A program made the position numbers and the translations under genes. A DNA stretch of 36,069 bases, from NCBI RefSeq assembly GCF_000026985.1, contig NC_017390.1:38372-74440 (forward strand), in the 5' to 3' direction. This document shows positions 1 to 8,518 of this stretch, in pieces (within the stretch, counting starts at the first letter, position 1; every line of letters begins with the position of its first letter). Origin of the DNA: Erwinia pyrifoliae DSM 12163 (lineage in GTDB: Bacteria; Pseudomonadota; Gammaproteobacteria; Enterobacterales; Enterobacteriaceae). The notes beneath the pieces were generated by a model. It made no database searches, was not told the origin of the DNA, and saw nothing but the letters and a program-made list of their open reading frames with translations.

Positions 1-39
1 GCAGCGGCGTAAAAGACGAAGGACAGAGCACAAAGAATT

Positions 40-159
40 TGCCTGGCGGCTTTAGCGCGGTGGTCCCACCTGACCCCATGCCGAACTCAGAAGTGAAACG
101 CCGTAGCGCCGATGGTAGTGTGGGGTCTCCCCATGCGAGAGTAGGGAACTGCCAGGCAT
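40..159 (+). rRNA. rrf: 5S ribosomal RNA
   Basis: The 120-nt sequence runs from TGCCTGGCGGC to CTGCCAGGCAT and matches the enterobacterial 5S rRNA nearly base for base. Its two ends pair to form helix I. The preceding 39 bases are 23S-5S spacer, so the rest of the rRNA operon lies left of the window. 5S rRNA is part of the central protuberance of the large ribosomal subunit. Confidence 0.98.
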
Positions 160-169
160 CAAATCAGGC

Positions 170-201
170 AAAAGGCCATCCTCCGGGATGGCCTTTTTGC
201 G
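170..201 (+). terminator. rRNA operon terminator
   Basis: AAAGGCCATCC and GGATGGCCTTTTT form a perfect stem with a TCCG loop and a T-tract, 10 bases after 5S. The left arm is A-rich, so the same hairpin could also stop mobA transcripts coming from the right on the minus strand. Confidence 0.93.
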
Positions 202-245
202 TTCTGAACAATCTGTTTCGGTTCCCAGAGTTTAGCCTTTACAGC

Positions 246-809
246 CTACAGAAGATCTTCCGGATAGTTAAAATTGCGAAATGCAGGTTCTCCCTGAGCA
301 AACAAAACGCTGTGCCCTCCTGCCTGTTGAAGAAACAGCATCAATTTCCGATCCCCTTGCATCAGATATTGCTGAAGTGAATCAGCAAGGCTTCGATGCA
401 GCAGCACCTGTGTAGGGTGGTCACGCTCCCCGGTTCGCGCCCAGACCGCACGGGCTTTACCTCTATATAGCCACAAATGCTGAGCCATGTTTTCAGGTAA
501 ACAGGGAGTATCACAGGAGGTGAAAACCACCCAATCCGTTTCCACCTGCTGCAATGCCGCCAGTATTCCAGCCAACGGGCCGGGAAAGTCTGCCATCGTG
601 TCGCGGATTACCGGCACACCGCTCTGTTGATATACCTCAATATTCCGATTGGCACTGATCCATACAGTGGTAACCTGGGGCTGCAAACGTTGCAGCACAT
701 GCTGATAAAGAGGTTGGTTATGCCATTTAATCAGTCCTTTATCTGCTCCCCCCATACGGCTGCTGCGGCCACCCGCAAGGATCACCCCGGTTACTGGCAG
801 TTTGGTCAT
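246..809 (-). CDS. mobA: Molybdenum cofactor guanylyltransferase MobA
   Basis: MobA joins GMP to molybdopterin to make the bis-MGD cofactor of periplasmic and anaerobic molybdoenzymes; it acts in the cytosol. The N-terminal signature GVILAGGRSSRMGGADKG is the nucleotide-binding loop, and later motifs DFPGPLAG, SCDTP and GERDHPT also match the family. The protein is 187 aa and ends shortly after NYPEDL, slightly shorter at the C-terminus than the E. coli protein. An upstream in-frame start at 869 exists, but 809 was chosen: it gives MTKLPVTGVILAGG, has an AGGTG ribosome site about 9 nt upstream, and 869 would overlap the divergent yihD. In E. coli mobB follows mobA towards the rRNA operon; here only the rRNA terminator follows, so mobB is missing at this place. 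Confidence 0.95.
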   Translation of the reverse strand: MTKLPVTGVILAGGRSSRMGGADKGLIKWHNQPLYQHVLQRLQPQVTTVWISANRNIEVYQQSGVPVIRDTMADFPGPLAGILAALQQVETDWVVFTSCDTPCLPENMAQHLWLYRGKARAVWARTGERDHPTQVLLHRSLADSLQQYLMQGDRKLMLFLQQAGGHSVLFAQGEPAFRNFNYPEDLL

Positions 810-857
810 TTGATTACACCTGATGCTATCGTGATTAATTGATTCGGGGACAACATT

Positions 858-1110
858 ATGAAATGCCACCGCCTTAATAAGTTAATCAGTTTACTGCAAC
901 CTGCCTGGCAACAGCATCCCGAACTGAACCGAGTTCAATTTTTACAGACCTTAGCCGATGTAGCCGGTTGATGGATTAATGGATTAATGGATGATATGCT
1001 GATCTACTCGCTTAAAATGCGCGGAAGCGACAAAGTTGCAGAAATTCCCGGCCTGAAAAGACGATCTTAAGACAGCAACGCCGCGTGCGCGGGGTGTAAT
1101 TAAGGAATAA
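858..1110 (+). pseudogene. yihD: Decayed yihD (small DUF1040 protein)
   Basis: Reading from the ATG at 858 gives [18 protein letters not shown] and onwards, clearly the N-terminus of YihD (89 aa in E. coli; function poorly defined). The frame meets a TGA at 969-971. Beyond it the same frame resumes with DDMLIYSLKMRGSDKVAEIPGL, then a one-base shift after the lysine codon restores the family C-terminus (K-T-A-...-RARGVIKE) ending at TAA 1108-1110. The damaged segment holds an 8-bp unit, ATGGATTA, at 971-978 and 979-986, with an imperfect third copy at 987-994. Position between mobA and srkA is the ancestral one. A sequencing error could explain one lesion but hardly all of them. Confidence 0.88.
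971..994 (+). repeat. 8-bp tandem repeat inside yihD remnant
   Basis: Three adjacent copies of ATGGATTA (the third reads ATGGATGA) sit right after the in-frame stop of the yihD remnant. Removing one copy and restoring two T residues before it would give a frame reading GFDGLMDDMLIY, close to the family. This suggests slipped-strand duplication plus a small deletion. Confidence 0.85.
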
Positions 1111-1188
1111 ATCCACTCCCGGTCCCGGACGCGGCTGATTTAATGGTATTCTTGAAGGCCAGTTTGCAACCACCAGCGAGCCAGCCGG

Positions 1189-2181
1189 ATGCCAGAACCT
1201 GCTTTTAACTTTGATACTTTAACGCCAGATACTATTCTTGATGCGCTCTGGGGCACAGGGCTGCGCGTAGAGTCCGGATTGACAGCGCTGAACAGCTATG
1301 AAAACCGCGTCTATCAGTTCTTTGATGACGAGAAGCGCCGTTATGTCGCGAAGTTTTACCGCCCGCAGCGCTGGTCACAGGCGCAGATTGCGGAAGAACA
1401 TCAGTTTTCTGCGGAACTGCTTGCCGATGAAATCCCGATCGCGGCACCGCTGATGTTGCAAGAGGCAATGCTCCACCAGCACCAGGGGTTCTGGTTTGCG
1501 GTGTTCCCAAGCCTTGGTGGACGGCAGTATGAAACGGATAACTACGATCACCTTGAGTGGGTGGGGCGCTTTTTAGGGCGTATCCATCAGGTGGGACAAC
1601 GTAGAGAATTTTCTGCAAGACCAACTATCGGCCTGCAGGAATACATTGATCAACCTTTGCAGATCCTGAGTACCAGCCCGCTGGTCCCCGCTAAGTTAAA
1701 AGATCAACTCCTTACCTGTGTTGAGCGCCTGCGCGCAACGCTGCTCAATTGTTGGCATACTCAGTGGCAGCCATTGCGTTTACACGGTGACTGCCATCCA
1801 GGCAATATTCTGTGGCGTGACGGACCGCTTTTTGTTGACCTTGATGATGCACGTAATGGCCCGGCCATTCAGGATTTATGGATGTTGGTTAACGGCGACC
1901 GCCGGGAACAGCGTCTGCAATGGGAAATCCTGTTGGAAGCTTACGGTGAGTTCTGTGAATTCGATACTCATCAACTGTCACTGATTGAACCTTTACGTGC
2001 CATGCGGATGGTTTATTATCTGGCTTGGGTAGTGCGTCGTTGGCAAGATCCGGCATTCCCGGTGAACTTCCCATGGATGACGGATGAGGATTTCTGGCGC
2101 CGACAGATTTCCATATTCAATGAACAGAACAAGCTGTTGCAAGAGCCTCCGCTTCAGCTGTTGCCTGTATTCCCGGTGTGA
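1189..2181 (+). CDS. srkA: Stress response Ser/Thr kinase SrkA (YihE/RdoA)
   Basis: This is a cytosolic protein kinase of the choline-kinase/APH fold. In E. coli it is part of the Cpx envelope stress regulon and protects against programmed death under stress. The 330-aa protein matches E. coli SrkA (328 aa) end to end. Visible features are the LNSYENRVYQF N-lobe, the catalytic HGDCHPGN loop at about 199-206 (catalytic Asp201, Asn206) and the metal-binding DLDDARNGP from Asp217. The ATG at 1189 gives MPEPAFNFDTL, aligning with the family start; its ribosome site is weak. dsbA follows after 49 bases, the conserved srkA-dsbA operon. Confidence 0.96.
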   Translation: MPEPAFNFDTLTPDTILDALWGTGLRVESGLTALNSYENRVYQFFDDEKRRYVAKFYRPQRWSQAQIAEEHQFSAELLADEIPIAAPLMLQEAMLHQHQGFWFAVFPSLGGRQYETDNYDHLEWVGRFLGRIHQVGQRREFSARPTIGLQEYIDQPLQILSTSPLVPAKLKDQLLTCVERLRATLLNCWHTQWQPLRLHGDCHPGNILWRDGPLFVDLDDARNGPAIQDLWMLVNGDRREQRLQWEILLEAYGEFCEFDTHQLSLIEPLRAMRMVYYLAWVVRRWQDPAFPVNFPWMTDEDFWRRQISIFNEQNKLLQEPPLQLLPVFPV

Positions 2182-2230
2182 CCGCCCTTTGGTTCGCCTA
2201 CAGAGTTTGTAACTAGGAGAGAGTTTCACA

Positions 2231-2860
2231 ATGAAAAAGATTTGGTTAGCGCTCGTCGGTATGGTTCTGGCATTTAGCGCCTCAGCGGCTCCATTTACCA
2301 ACGGCCAGCAGTATGTCACCCTCGATAAGCCCGTTACCGGCGAACCGCAGGTTCTTGAATTCTTCTCATTCTATTGCCCGCATTGCTACGAGTTTGAACG
2401 CGTGTGGCACGTCAGCGAAGCGGTGAAAAAAAATCTTCCAGCCAATGTTAAAGTGACGAAGTACCACGTTGAATTCCTTGGTGGCGATATGGGGAAAGCG
2501 GTAACCCAGGCATGGGCTGTAGCGATGGCGCTGGGTGTTGAAGATAAAGTGACCGCCCCTGTTTTTGAGGGTATTCAGAAAACTCAGACCATCACCGACC
2601 CTGCAACGCTAAAAGAGACGTTTGTTAAAGCTGCGGGAATTAAGCCAGCAGATTACGATGCTGCCTGGAATAGCTTCGTGGTGAGATCTCTGGTCGCACA
2701 GCAGGAAAAAGCAGCAGCTGACATGGATCTGCGAGGCGTGCCGGCGATGTTCGTTAATGGCAAATATATGGTTAATAGCGGTGGACTGGATACCAGCTCA
2801 ATGGATAACTACGTTCAGCAATATGCTAACCTGGTGAACTTCCTGACTACCCAGAAGTAA
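2231..2860 (+). CDS. dsbA: Periplasmic thiol:disulfide oxidoreductase DsbA
   Basis: DsbA introduces disulfide bonds into exported proteins and is reoxidised by DsbB. The protein has a Sec signal peptide (about residues 1-19, [19 protein letters not shown]), a thioredoxin fold with CPHC at 49-52, and the cis-proline loop GVPAMFVNG. Length 209 aa is close to E. coli (208). An AGGAGAG ribosome site lies just before the ATG. It is second in the srkA-dsbA operon and is followed by a GC-rich hairpin terminator. Confidence 0.97.
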   Translation: MKKIWLALVGMVLAFSASAAPFTNGQQYVTLDKPVTGEPQVLEFFSFYCPHCYEFERVWHVSEAVKKNLPANVKVTKYHVEFLGGDMGKAVTQAWAVAMALGVEDKVTAPVFEGIQKTQTITDPATLKETFVKAAGIKPADYDAAWNSFVVRSLVAQQEKAAADMDLRGVPAMFVNGKYMVNSGGLDTSSMDNYVQQYANLVNFLTTQK

Positions 2861-2882
2861 GCTTACCAACAGGCTACCTTCC

Positions 2883-2908
2883 GCGCCGGTATAACAGCCG
2901 GCGTTTTG
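2883..2908 (+). terminator. dsbA terminator
   Basis: CGCCGG (2884-2889) pairs with CCGGCG (2898-2903) across an 8-nt loop, followed by TTTT. It lies 23 bases after the dsbA stop and fits the end of the srkA-dsbA transcript. Confidence 0.8.
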
Positions 2909-3269
2909 ACGATTATATCCTGTCATTATCCGCATAAAGTGGGCTTTTATCCGCTGAATATATCGCATATTTATGTTGACGTATTAATTTATATCCACAT
3001 CGCACTGGTTGTGTAAAAGCGCAAGTCAGCCTTATGTACAGAAAATAAGCCAATGATAATGAAAGAAAAATAATGATTATTTTGCCGCAGGTTAGGCTTA
3101 AAATAATAGCCTGGTAAATTTACACACAAACTTATCCACAGATTTTCCATGCGCGACATCACGCAAAATCGCCATTGTCTGCGAATTATTCGCCGTTGTG
3201 ATTTCATCTTTTATGGTGAGCTGTGGCATCCTTAACCCCAATCAAAACCAAAGAAGAACGTGACGACTT
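2909..3269 (+). other. AT-rich dsbA-polA intergenic region
   Basis: About 360 bases between the dsbA terminator and polA hold no convincing gene. E. coli has yihF and yihG between dsbA and polA; no trace of either was recognised here. The stretch is AT-rich and contains a consensus DnaA box (separate entry). An ORF of 72 codons on the minus strand (2989-3207) has no recognisable product and overlaps the box, so it is not called. Confidence 0.7.
3132..3140 (+). promoter_or_regulatory. DnaA box upstream of polA
   Basis: TTATCCACA is an exact match to the consensus DnaA-binding 9-mer, 130 bases before the polA start in an AT-rich setting. DnaA is known to stimulate polA expression in E. coli through an upstream DnaA box, so a regulatory role is plausible. 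The match itself is seen; binding is inferred. Confidence 0.65.
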
Positions 3270-6059
3270 ATGGCTCAAATTGCAGAAAACCCGCTGATTT
3301 TGGTAGATGGCTCTTCCTACCTGTATCGTGCTTATCACGCGTTTCCTCCGCTGACTAATAGCGCGGGTGAACCCACCGGTGCAATGTACGGCGTATTAAA
3401 TATGCTTCGCAGCCTGCTGTTGCAATATAAGCCAAGTCATGTCGCTGTGGTTTTTGATGCCAAGGGTAAAACGTTCCGCGACGAACTGTTTGATGCGTAT
3501 AAATCCCACCGTCCCCCCATGCCTGACGATCTGCGCGCGCAGATTGAGCCGTTACACAAAATGGTTAAAGCGATGGGGCTGCCTCTGCTGGCCATCTCCG
3601 GCGTTGAAGCTGATGACGTAATCGGCACGCTGGCGCTTGAAGCCGAGAAAGCAGGGCGCGCGGTATTGATCAGCACCGGTGATAAAGATATGGCTCAGCT
3701 GGTCACGCCTGATATCACGCTGATCAACACCATGAATAACGCGATTCTCGGCCCTGATGAAGTGGTTGAGAAATACGGCATCCCACCCTCGTTGATGATT
3801 GATTTCCTTGCCCTGATGGGTGACTCCTCTGACAACATCCCCGGTGTTGCTGGCGTGGGTGAGAAAACGGCGCAGGCGCTGCTTCAGGGGTTGGGCGGCG
3901 TGAAAGAGATTTACGATAACCTGGACAAAGTGGCGACGCTGACATTCCGGGGTGCCAAAACGATGGCCGCCAGGCTGGAGCAAAATAAAGAGATGGCACT
4001 CCTCTCTTATCAGCTGGCGACGATTAAAACGGACGTTGAACTTGAACTGACCAGCGACCAGCTAACGGTGGAAGAACCGGCGGTAGAGGAGCTGCTGGCG
4101 CTATTCAAGCATTACGAGTTCAAGCGCTGGATTACCGATCTTGAAGACGGCAAGTGGTTGCAGGGTAATAAAGGTAGCCCGTCAACGAAAAAAAAGGCGG
4201 CGGTGCAAAACGAACCGGCAGTGGCAGAAGCGACCAGCATGCTTTCCTCAGACGGCTATGTCACCATCCTTGACGAAGACACGTTCACCAGCTGGTTGAA
4301 AAAATTACAGGACAGCGAACTGTTTGCTTTCGATCTGGAAACGGATTCTCTGGACACGCTTAGCGCTAATATCATCGGCCTTTCATTTGCGACTGCGCCT
4401 GGTGAGGCCGCCTATCTGCCGGTCGCTCATGACTATCTTGATGCACCCGAACAGCTGGATCGCAGCGATGTGCTTGCGCGCCTTAAGCCACTGCTGGAAG
4501 ACCCGCAGGCACAGAAAGTTGGGCAGAACCTTAAGTTCGATCGCGGCGTGCTAAAGCGTTATGACATCGAATTACAGGGGATCCGCTTTGATACCATGCT
4601 GGAATCCTACGCGCTGAACAGCGTGGCCGGTCGCCATGATATGGATACGCTGGCATCGCGCTGGTTAAATCATAAGACCGTCACTTTTGAAGAAATAGCC
4701 GGCAAAGGTAAGAATCAGCTAACTTTCAACCAAATTGCGCTGGAGCAGGCGGCGCACTATGCAGCAGAAGATGCCGACGTAACGCTACAGCTGCATGTGA
4801 AAATGTGGCCGGAGCTGGAAAAAGAACAGGGACCTAAAAACGTCTTTGAACAGGTCGAAATGCCGCTGGTGCCGGTCATTTCACGTATAGAACGTAATGG
4901 GGTGCTGATCGACCCGGGTATTTTGGCCACGCATTCGCAGGAGCTGGGCAGCCGCCTGGCGGAGCTGGAGCTGAAAGCGCATGAACTGGCAGGCGAGCCG
5001 TTCAACCTTTCATCACCGAAACAGCTGCAAACCATCCTGTTCGAAAAGCAGGGTATTAAGCCCACCAAAAAAACCCCTGGCGGTGCGCCCTCTACCAGTG
5101 AAGAAGTGCTGGCTGAACTGGCGCTGGATTACCCGTTACCGAAGGTAATTCTGGAGCATCGCGGCCTTGCCAAACTAAAATCGACCTATACCGACAAGCT
5201 GCCGCTGATGATCAATCCGCATAGCGGACGGGTACATACATCTTATCACCAGACGGTAACTGCAACCGGGCGTCTCTCTTCCAGCGATCCCAACCTGCAA
5301 AACATCCCGGTACGCAATGATGAAGGTCGTCGCATTCGCCAGGCATTTATTGCGCCGCAAGGCCATCGTATCGTGGCGGCGGACTACTCGCAGATTGAGC
5401 TGCGCATCATGGCGCACCTGTCACAGGATAAAGGACTGCTATCGGCCTTTGCCAGCGAACAGGATATTCACCGTGCCACGGCGGCAGAAGTGTTCGGCGT
5501 GTCGCTGGACAAGGTCAGCGGAGAGCAGCGCCGTAGCGCCAAGGCAATTAACTTTGGTCTGATTTACGGTATGAGCGCTTTTGGTTTGTCGCGTCAGCTA
5601 AATATTGGCGCAGGAGAAGCGAAGAAGTATATGGATCTTTATTTTGAGCGCTATCCGGGGGTTCTGCAATACATGGAAAGTACTCGCGAGCTGGCGGCGC
5701 AGAAAGGCTATGTATCGACGCTGGACGGTCGCCGTCTGTACCTGCCGGATATCAAAGCCAGTAATGCCATGCGCCGTAAGGCGGCCGAGCGTGCGGCAAT
5801 CAATGCCCCGATGCAGGGTACCGCAGCGGATATCATCAAGCGTGCCATGATTGCCGTAGATCGCTGGCTGGAGCAGCAGCCATCCCCTGAAGTCAAAATG
5901 ATTATGCAGGTGCACGATGAGTTGGTGTTTGAAGTGCATGCGGATGCGGTAGAAGCGGCTTGCGCGCAGATCCGTGCGTTGATGGAGGGGAGCATGAAGC
6001 TGGATGTGCCGTTGCGCGTAGATATTGGCGTAGGTGACAACTGGGACCAGGCTCACTAA
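3270..6059 (+). CDS. polA: DNA polymerase I
   Basis: Pol I fills gaps and removes RNA primers during Okazaki fragment maturation and excision repair. The 929-aa protein matches E. coli Pol I (928 aa) throughout. Domains: 5'-nuclease (about 1-320, with [11 protein letters not shown] and [12 protein letters not shown]), 3'-5' exonuclease (about 325-520, with FDLETDSLD carrying catalytic acids), and family A polymerase (about 520-929, with [14 protein letters not shown] motif [16 protein letters not shown]-helix and [10 protein letters not shown] motif C). It ends in GDNWDQAH like its relatives. The gene is monocistronic: a long upstream region with a DnaA box and a terminator right after. Confidence 0.98.
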   Translation: MAQIAENPLILVDGSSYLYRAYHAFPPLTNSAGEPTGAMYGVLNMLRSLLLQYKPSHVAVVFDAKGKTFRDELFDAYKSHRPPMPDDLRAQIEPLHKMVKAMGLPLLAISGVEADDVIGTLALEAEKAGRAVLISTGDKDMAQLVTPDITLINTMNNAILGPDEVVEKYGIPPSLMIDFLALMGDSSDNIPGVAGVGEKTAQALLQGLGGVKEIYDNLDKVATLTFRGAKTMAARLEQNKEMALLSYQLATIKTDVELELTSDQLTVEEPAVEELLALFKHYEFKRWITDLEDGKWLQGNKGSPSTKKKAAVQNEPAVAEATSMLSSDGYVTILDEDTFTSWLKKLQDSELFAFDLETDSLDTLSANIIGLSFATAPGEAAYLPVAHDYLDAPEQLDRSDVLARLKPLLEDPQAQKVGQNLKFDRGVLKRYDIELQGIRFDTMLESYALNSVAGRHDMDTLASRWLNHKTVTFEEIAGKGKNQLTFNQIALEQAAHYAAEDADVTLQLHVKMWPELEKEQGPKNVFEQVEMPLVPVISRIERNGVLIDPGILATHSQELGSRLAELELKAHELAGEPFNLSSPKQLQTILFEKQGIKPTKKTPGGAPSTSEEVLAELALDYPLPKVILEHRGLAKLKSTYTDKLPLMINPHSGRVHTSYHQTVTATGRLSSSDPNLQNIPVRNDEGRRIRQAFIAPQGHRIVAADYSQIELRIMAHLSQDKGLLSAFASEQDIHRATAAEVFGVSLDKVSGEQRRSAKAINFGLIYGMSAFGLSRQLNIGAGEAKKYMDLYFERYPGVLQYMESTRELAAQKGYVSTLDGRRLYLPDIKASNAMRRKAAERAAINAPMQGTAADIIKRAMIAVDRWLEQQPSPEVKMIMQVHDELVFEVHADAVEAACAQIRALMEGSMKLDVPLRVDIGVGDNWDQAH

Positions 6060-6076
6060 CTGCGCTCAGTAGCGGC

Positions 6077-6112
6077 TCACCGGAGTTTGTATTAGCGGGT
6101 TCCGGTGATTTT
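6077..6112 (+). terminator. polA terminator
   Basis: TCACCGGA (6077-6084) and TCCGGTGA (6101-6108) form a perfect 8-bp stem followed by TTTT, 17 bases after the polA stop. Confidence 0.85.
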
Positions 6113-6281
6113 CTCCTGACCATGACGGGCTTTAAACGGTGCCTGATGCGGTTATTTAACCCTTTAGCTAACCACTTATGCTAAATCATCTTTTTCGTTA
6201 TAAAGCTACAAAATTGACCGTATTTTGTGAGCCAGGTTAGATTAATTGTGTCATTTTCTGAAAATTAACGGCAAAAACCCC

Positions 6282-6310
6282 TTTTGAGCGCTCAAAAAAT
6301 CATGTAGAGT
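6282..6310 (+). promoter_or_regulatory. Putative Spot 42 promoter
   Basis: A -10-like TAGAGT (6305-6310) sits 7 bases before the predicted RNA start, with TTTTGA (6282-6287) 17 bases further up. Neither box is a strong consensus. In E. coli this promoter is repressed by cAMP-CRP; a clear CRP site was not identified here. Confidence 0.5.
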
Positions 6311-6317
6311 TCGCTTT

Positions 6318-6425
6318 GTAGGGTACAGAGGTAAGATGTTCTATCTTTCAGGCCTTTTACTTAACGTAATCGGTTTTGGCTGAATATTTTAGCCGCCCCA
6401 GTCGTCATGACTGGGGCGTTTTTTA
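6318..6425 (+). ncRNA. spf: Spot 42 small RNA
   Basis: The 108-nt sequence starts GTAGGGTACAGAGGTAAGATG and ends in a GCCCCAGTC/GACTGGGGC hairpin with six T residues; it matches E. coli Spot 42 (109 nt) with only a few changes. Spot 42 is an Hfq-dependent sRNA that, with CRP, lowers expression of galK and many secondary-carbon and transport genes when glucose is present. It lies between polA and engB as in E. coli. Confidence 0.97.
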
Positions 6426-6547
6426 TTGCCTGTCGTCTGGATTTCTGCGTGCCGGCCGCGCCCGGTCATCTCAGTTACTGCATGATAAACGCTTGCGTGT
6501 TTTACGCATTTGCCGCTCGCGGCTAACGCCAGACACCTGGCTTCAGG

Positions 6548-7177
6548 TCAGACCGCGTTTTCTTCGGTCGCCGGAGGAAGATCGCGATACCAGCTGTCCA
6601 GCTTCTGGCTCAGTTTGTCGACGCCAATTTTCTTCAACGATGAAAACAGTTCAACCTCTACCGTACCCAGGAAGGTTTTAGCCTCTTCCCTTACTGCATT
6701 CAACTGTGCTTTGCGCGCGCCGGACGCCAGTTTGTCGGCTTTGGTCAACAGCACCAGCACTTCTCTCCCGCTCTGCACGGCCCACAAGACCATTTGTCTG
6801 TCCAGCTCTTTCAACGGGTGGCGAATGTCCATCAGAACCACCAGTCCTTTAAGGCAGTGGCGGTCGTGCAGATACTCCGCCAGAGAACGCTGCCACTTCA
6901 GCTTTGTCTCTTCCGGAACTTCGGCATAGCCATAGCCAGGCAGGTCGACCAGACGGTAGCCTTCAGCAACCTGAAACAGGTTAATCAGCTGCGTGCGCCC
7001 CGGTGTTTTACTGGTACGTGCAAGGCTTCTCTGATTCGTCAGCGTATTTAACGCACTGGATTTCCCCGCGTTCGAACGCCCGGCAAAAGCAACCTCAATG
7101 CCGGTATCGGCAGGCAAATGGCGAATATCGGGGGCGCTGGTGACAAAATGGGTGAGGTGATAATTCCAGCCAGACAA
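6548..7177 (-). CDS. yihA: Ribosome biogenesis GTP-binding protein EngB (YihA/YsxC)
   Basis: EngB is an essential TRAFAC-class GTPase needed for late large-subunit ribosome assembly. The sequence shows a P-loop GRSNAGKSS, switch region [12 protein letters not shown], Walker [12 protein letters not shown], and base-specifying TKADK. A TTG start at 7177 was chosen: it gives 209 aa beginning [11 protein letters not shown], aligning with the E. coli start, and it has GGAG 8 nt upstream. A TTG at 7204 would add nine unmatched residues and overlap the Shine-Dalgarno region. A TATAAT on the minus strand (plus positions 7213-7218) is a likely -10 box for this gene. Confidence 0.95.
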   Translation of the reverse strand: MSGWNYHLTHFVTSAPDIRHLPADTGIEVAFAGRSNAGKSSALNTLTNQRSLARTSKTPGRTQLINLFQVAEGYRLVDLPGYGYAEVPEETKLKWQRSLAEYLHDRHCLKGLVVLMDIRHPLKELDRQMVLWAVQSGREVLVLLTKADKLASGARKAQLNAVREEAKTFLGTVEVELFSSLKKIGVDKLSQKLDSWYRDLPPATEENAV

Positions 7178-7212
7178 TGTAGATACTCCAGATAAAAAGG
7201 GCAATTGGGCTG

Positions 7213-7218
7213 ATTATA
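7213..7218 (-). promoter_or_regulatory. Probable -10 box for yihA
   Basis: The minus strand reads GGGTATAATCAG, an exact TATAAT hexamer 36 bases before the chosen TTG start. No good -35 hexamer was seen at 17 bp, so the call rests on the -10 alone. Confidence 0.45.
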
Positions 7219-7394
7219 CCCTGTATGGCTGCAAAGCGCCCGGTAAGACACCCGCCTGCTTTACGGTTGTAAGACATTGACTATTTTTGCTGCCAGCACT
7301 CTCTGTTATTTACTCCGGGAAGGTTATTTTTTTTGATTATTATCATATGCTTATGAGATAACCTCTTAAAGAAGAAAGTGGAAAACACTGCCTC

Positions 7395-7671
7395 TATGTC
7401 GTGAGGCTGACAGGTTCGTTTATATTTAAACGCAGAAGCAGGATATTTCACTTCAGGATGAAGCGCCCAGGGAGTATCAGGACGACCACGGGCCGGGCAG
7501 GAAATGTGTACAGGCCTACGCGACAGGGATAGGGAAGTTTACCCGGAGTGGTAAGTCACAGCCTGGGCAATGGAAAACAGGGATACTGGTTGCTAAAAAG
7601 GATGCTGAAAATGTCAGTCCTTCTGCGGAAGGTGCAAAAAAAGGCGACAGGATGACCTGCCGCCTTTTTTC
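7395..7671 (+). ncRNA. csrC: CsrC-type regulatory RNA (CsrA sponge)
   Basis: CsrC titrates the translational regulator CsrA (RsmA) through many GGA motifs in loops. This stretch lies between yihA and yihI, the same place as E. coli csrC, and has no sensible ORF. About 13 GGA triplets occur in some 277 nt, several as CAGGA or CAGGGA, including CTTCAGGATGAAG which can form a hairpin with GGA in the loop. The end, AAAAAAAGGCGACAGG-ATGA-CCTGCCGCCTTTTTT, is a classic terminator nearly identical to E. coli csrC. The 3' end is firm; the 5' end (about 7393-7402) is estimated by similarity to CTAACAGG at the E. coli 5' end. Confidence 0.85.
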
Positions 7672-7738
7672 TTGCTCTGCTTTCTGCTAGATTCCGCCGC
7701 AATTCTATACTGAATATAAAAGTCTGAGAGCAGAAACC

Positions 7739-8263
7739 ATGAAGCAGCCTGCACGCACGCCCCAGGATAAGAAACCGGCATCACGAGTGAAACGCAAAAC
7801 TCGTGAAGAAATCAACCAGGAAGCACGCGATCGCAAACGCGACAAAAAGCACAGCGGCAATACCTCCGGTAGCCGGGCTAATCCGGTCACCGGGAGCCAG
7901 AAGGGCGATAAGAGCAAACCCGCTAAAGACCCACGCATCGGGAGTAAGAAGGCGATTGCACTGGGTGCGGATATTGTCCCCACTAAGCCGGTTAAAGCGG
8001 CTAAACCGGCGGTGGCGAAAAAACCGCGTCTGTCGCCGGAAGAAGAGCTGGCGATGCTGGAAAATGACCCACGTCTGGATGCGTTGCTTGACCGTCTGGA
8101 AAATGGCGAGACCCTGTCAGCAGAAGATCAGGCCTGGCTGGATCAGTCGCTTGACCGTATTGATGCGCTGATGGAGCAATTAGGTATTGCGCTGGATGAT
8201 GACGCCGCCGACGACGAACAGGCGGAAGAAGACATGTATCGTCTGCTGAAAGGTAATCATTGA
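7739..8263 (+). CDS. yihI: Der GTPase-activating protein YihI
   Basis: YihI stimulates the GTPase Der, which acts in 50S ribosome assembly. The 174-aa protein has the family layout: a very basic, low-complexity N-terminal half ([20 protein letters not shown], then a [14 protein letters not shown] segment) and an acidic helical C-terminal half ([20 protein letters not shown] and a D/E-rich end, MYRLLKGNH). E. coli YihI is 169 aa. It follows csrC and stands upstream of hemN, as in E. coli. Confidence 0.94.
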   Translation: MKQPARTPQDKKPASRVKRKTREEINQEARDRKRDKKHSGNTSGSRANPVTGSQKGDKSKPAKDPRIGSKKAIALGADIVPTKPVKAAKPAVAKKPRLSPEEELAMLENDPRLDALLDRLENGETLSAEDQAWLDQSLDRIDALMEQLGIALDDDAADDEQAEEDMYRLLKGNH

Positions 8264-8345
8264 TACTCCGGCTAATACCGCCGTTTTCTGTCGTGACTCA
8301 GGCAGCGCATTTTCGCGCAGCCTTAACTTTTCTCGATATCTGGCA

Positions 8346-8507
8346 ATGATTTGGCCTGGATCAATGATTGCGCTGATTCTGCCGTGCTGGCTGGGCGGAA
8401 TGTTGGTTAAACTACAACGGCTATCGCGGCTGAAAACCCGGCTGCGCGGCCGGATCGTCAGCCAGCAGCTTGCTGTGACGCGGCGATCTGCACCACCACG
8501 CAGATAA
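8346..8507 (+). CDS. Possible 53-aa single-span membrane peptide
   Basis: The ORF encodes MIWPGSMIALILPCWLGGML followed by a strongly basic tail (KLQRLSRLKTRLRGR, ending SAPPRR). It has one likely N-terminal membrane segment and ends 11 bases before hemN. I do not recognise the product. One possibility is a shortened remnant of a DUF2489-type membrane protein that, to my knowledge, can sit between yihI and hemN in other gammaproteobacteria; this is an inference. There is no clear ribosome site before the ATG. The alternative is that this is simply the non-coding hemN leader. Confidence 0.35.
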   Translation: MIWPGSMIALILPCWLGGMLVKLQRLSRLKTRLRGRIVSQQLAVTRRSAPPRR

Positions 8508-8518
8508 GGCCAGTGAGC

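Noticed and set aside
39..380. 113-codon plus-strand ORF across 5S rRNA
   Set aside because: It runs through the 5S rRNA gene and its terminator and into mobA on the other strand.
810..869. N-terminal extension of MobA to 869
   Set aside because: The extra 20 residues do not match the family, overlap the divergent yihD start, and the ATG at 809 has a good ribosome site.
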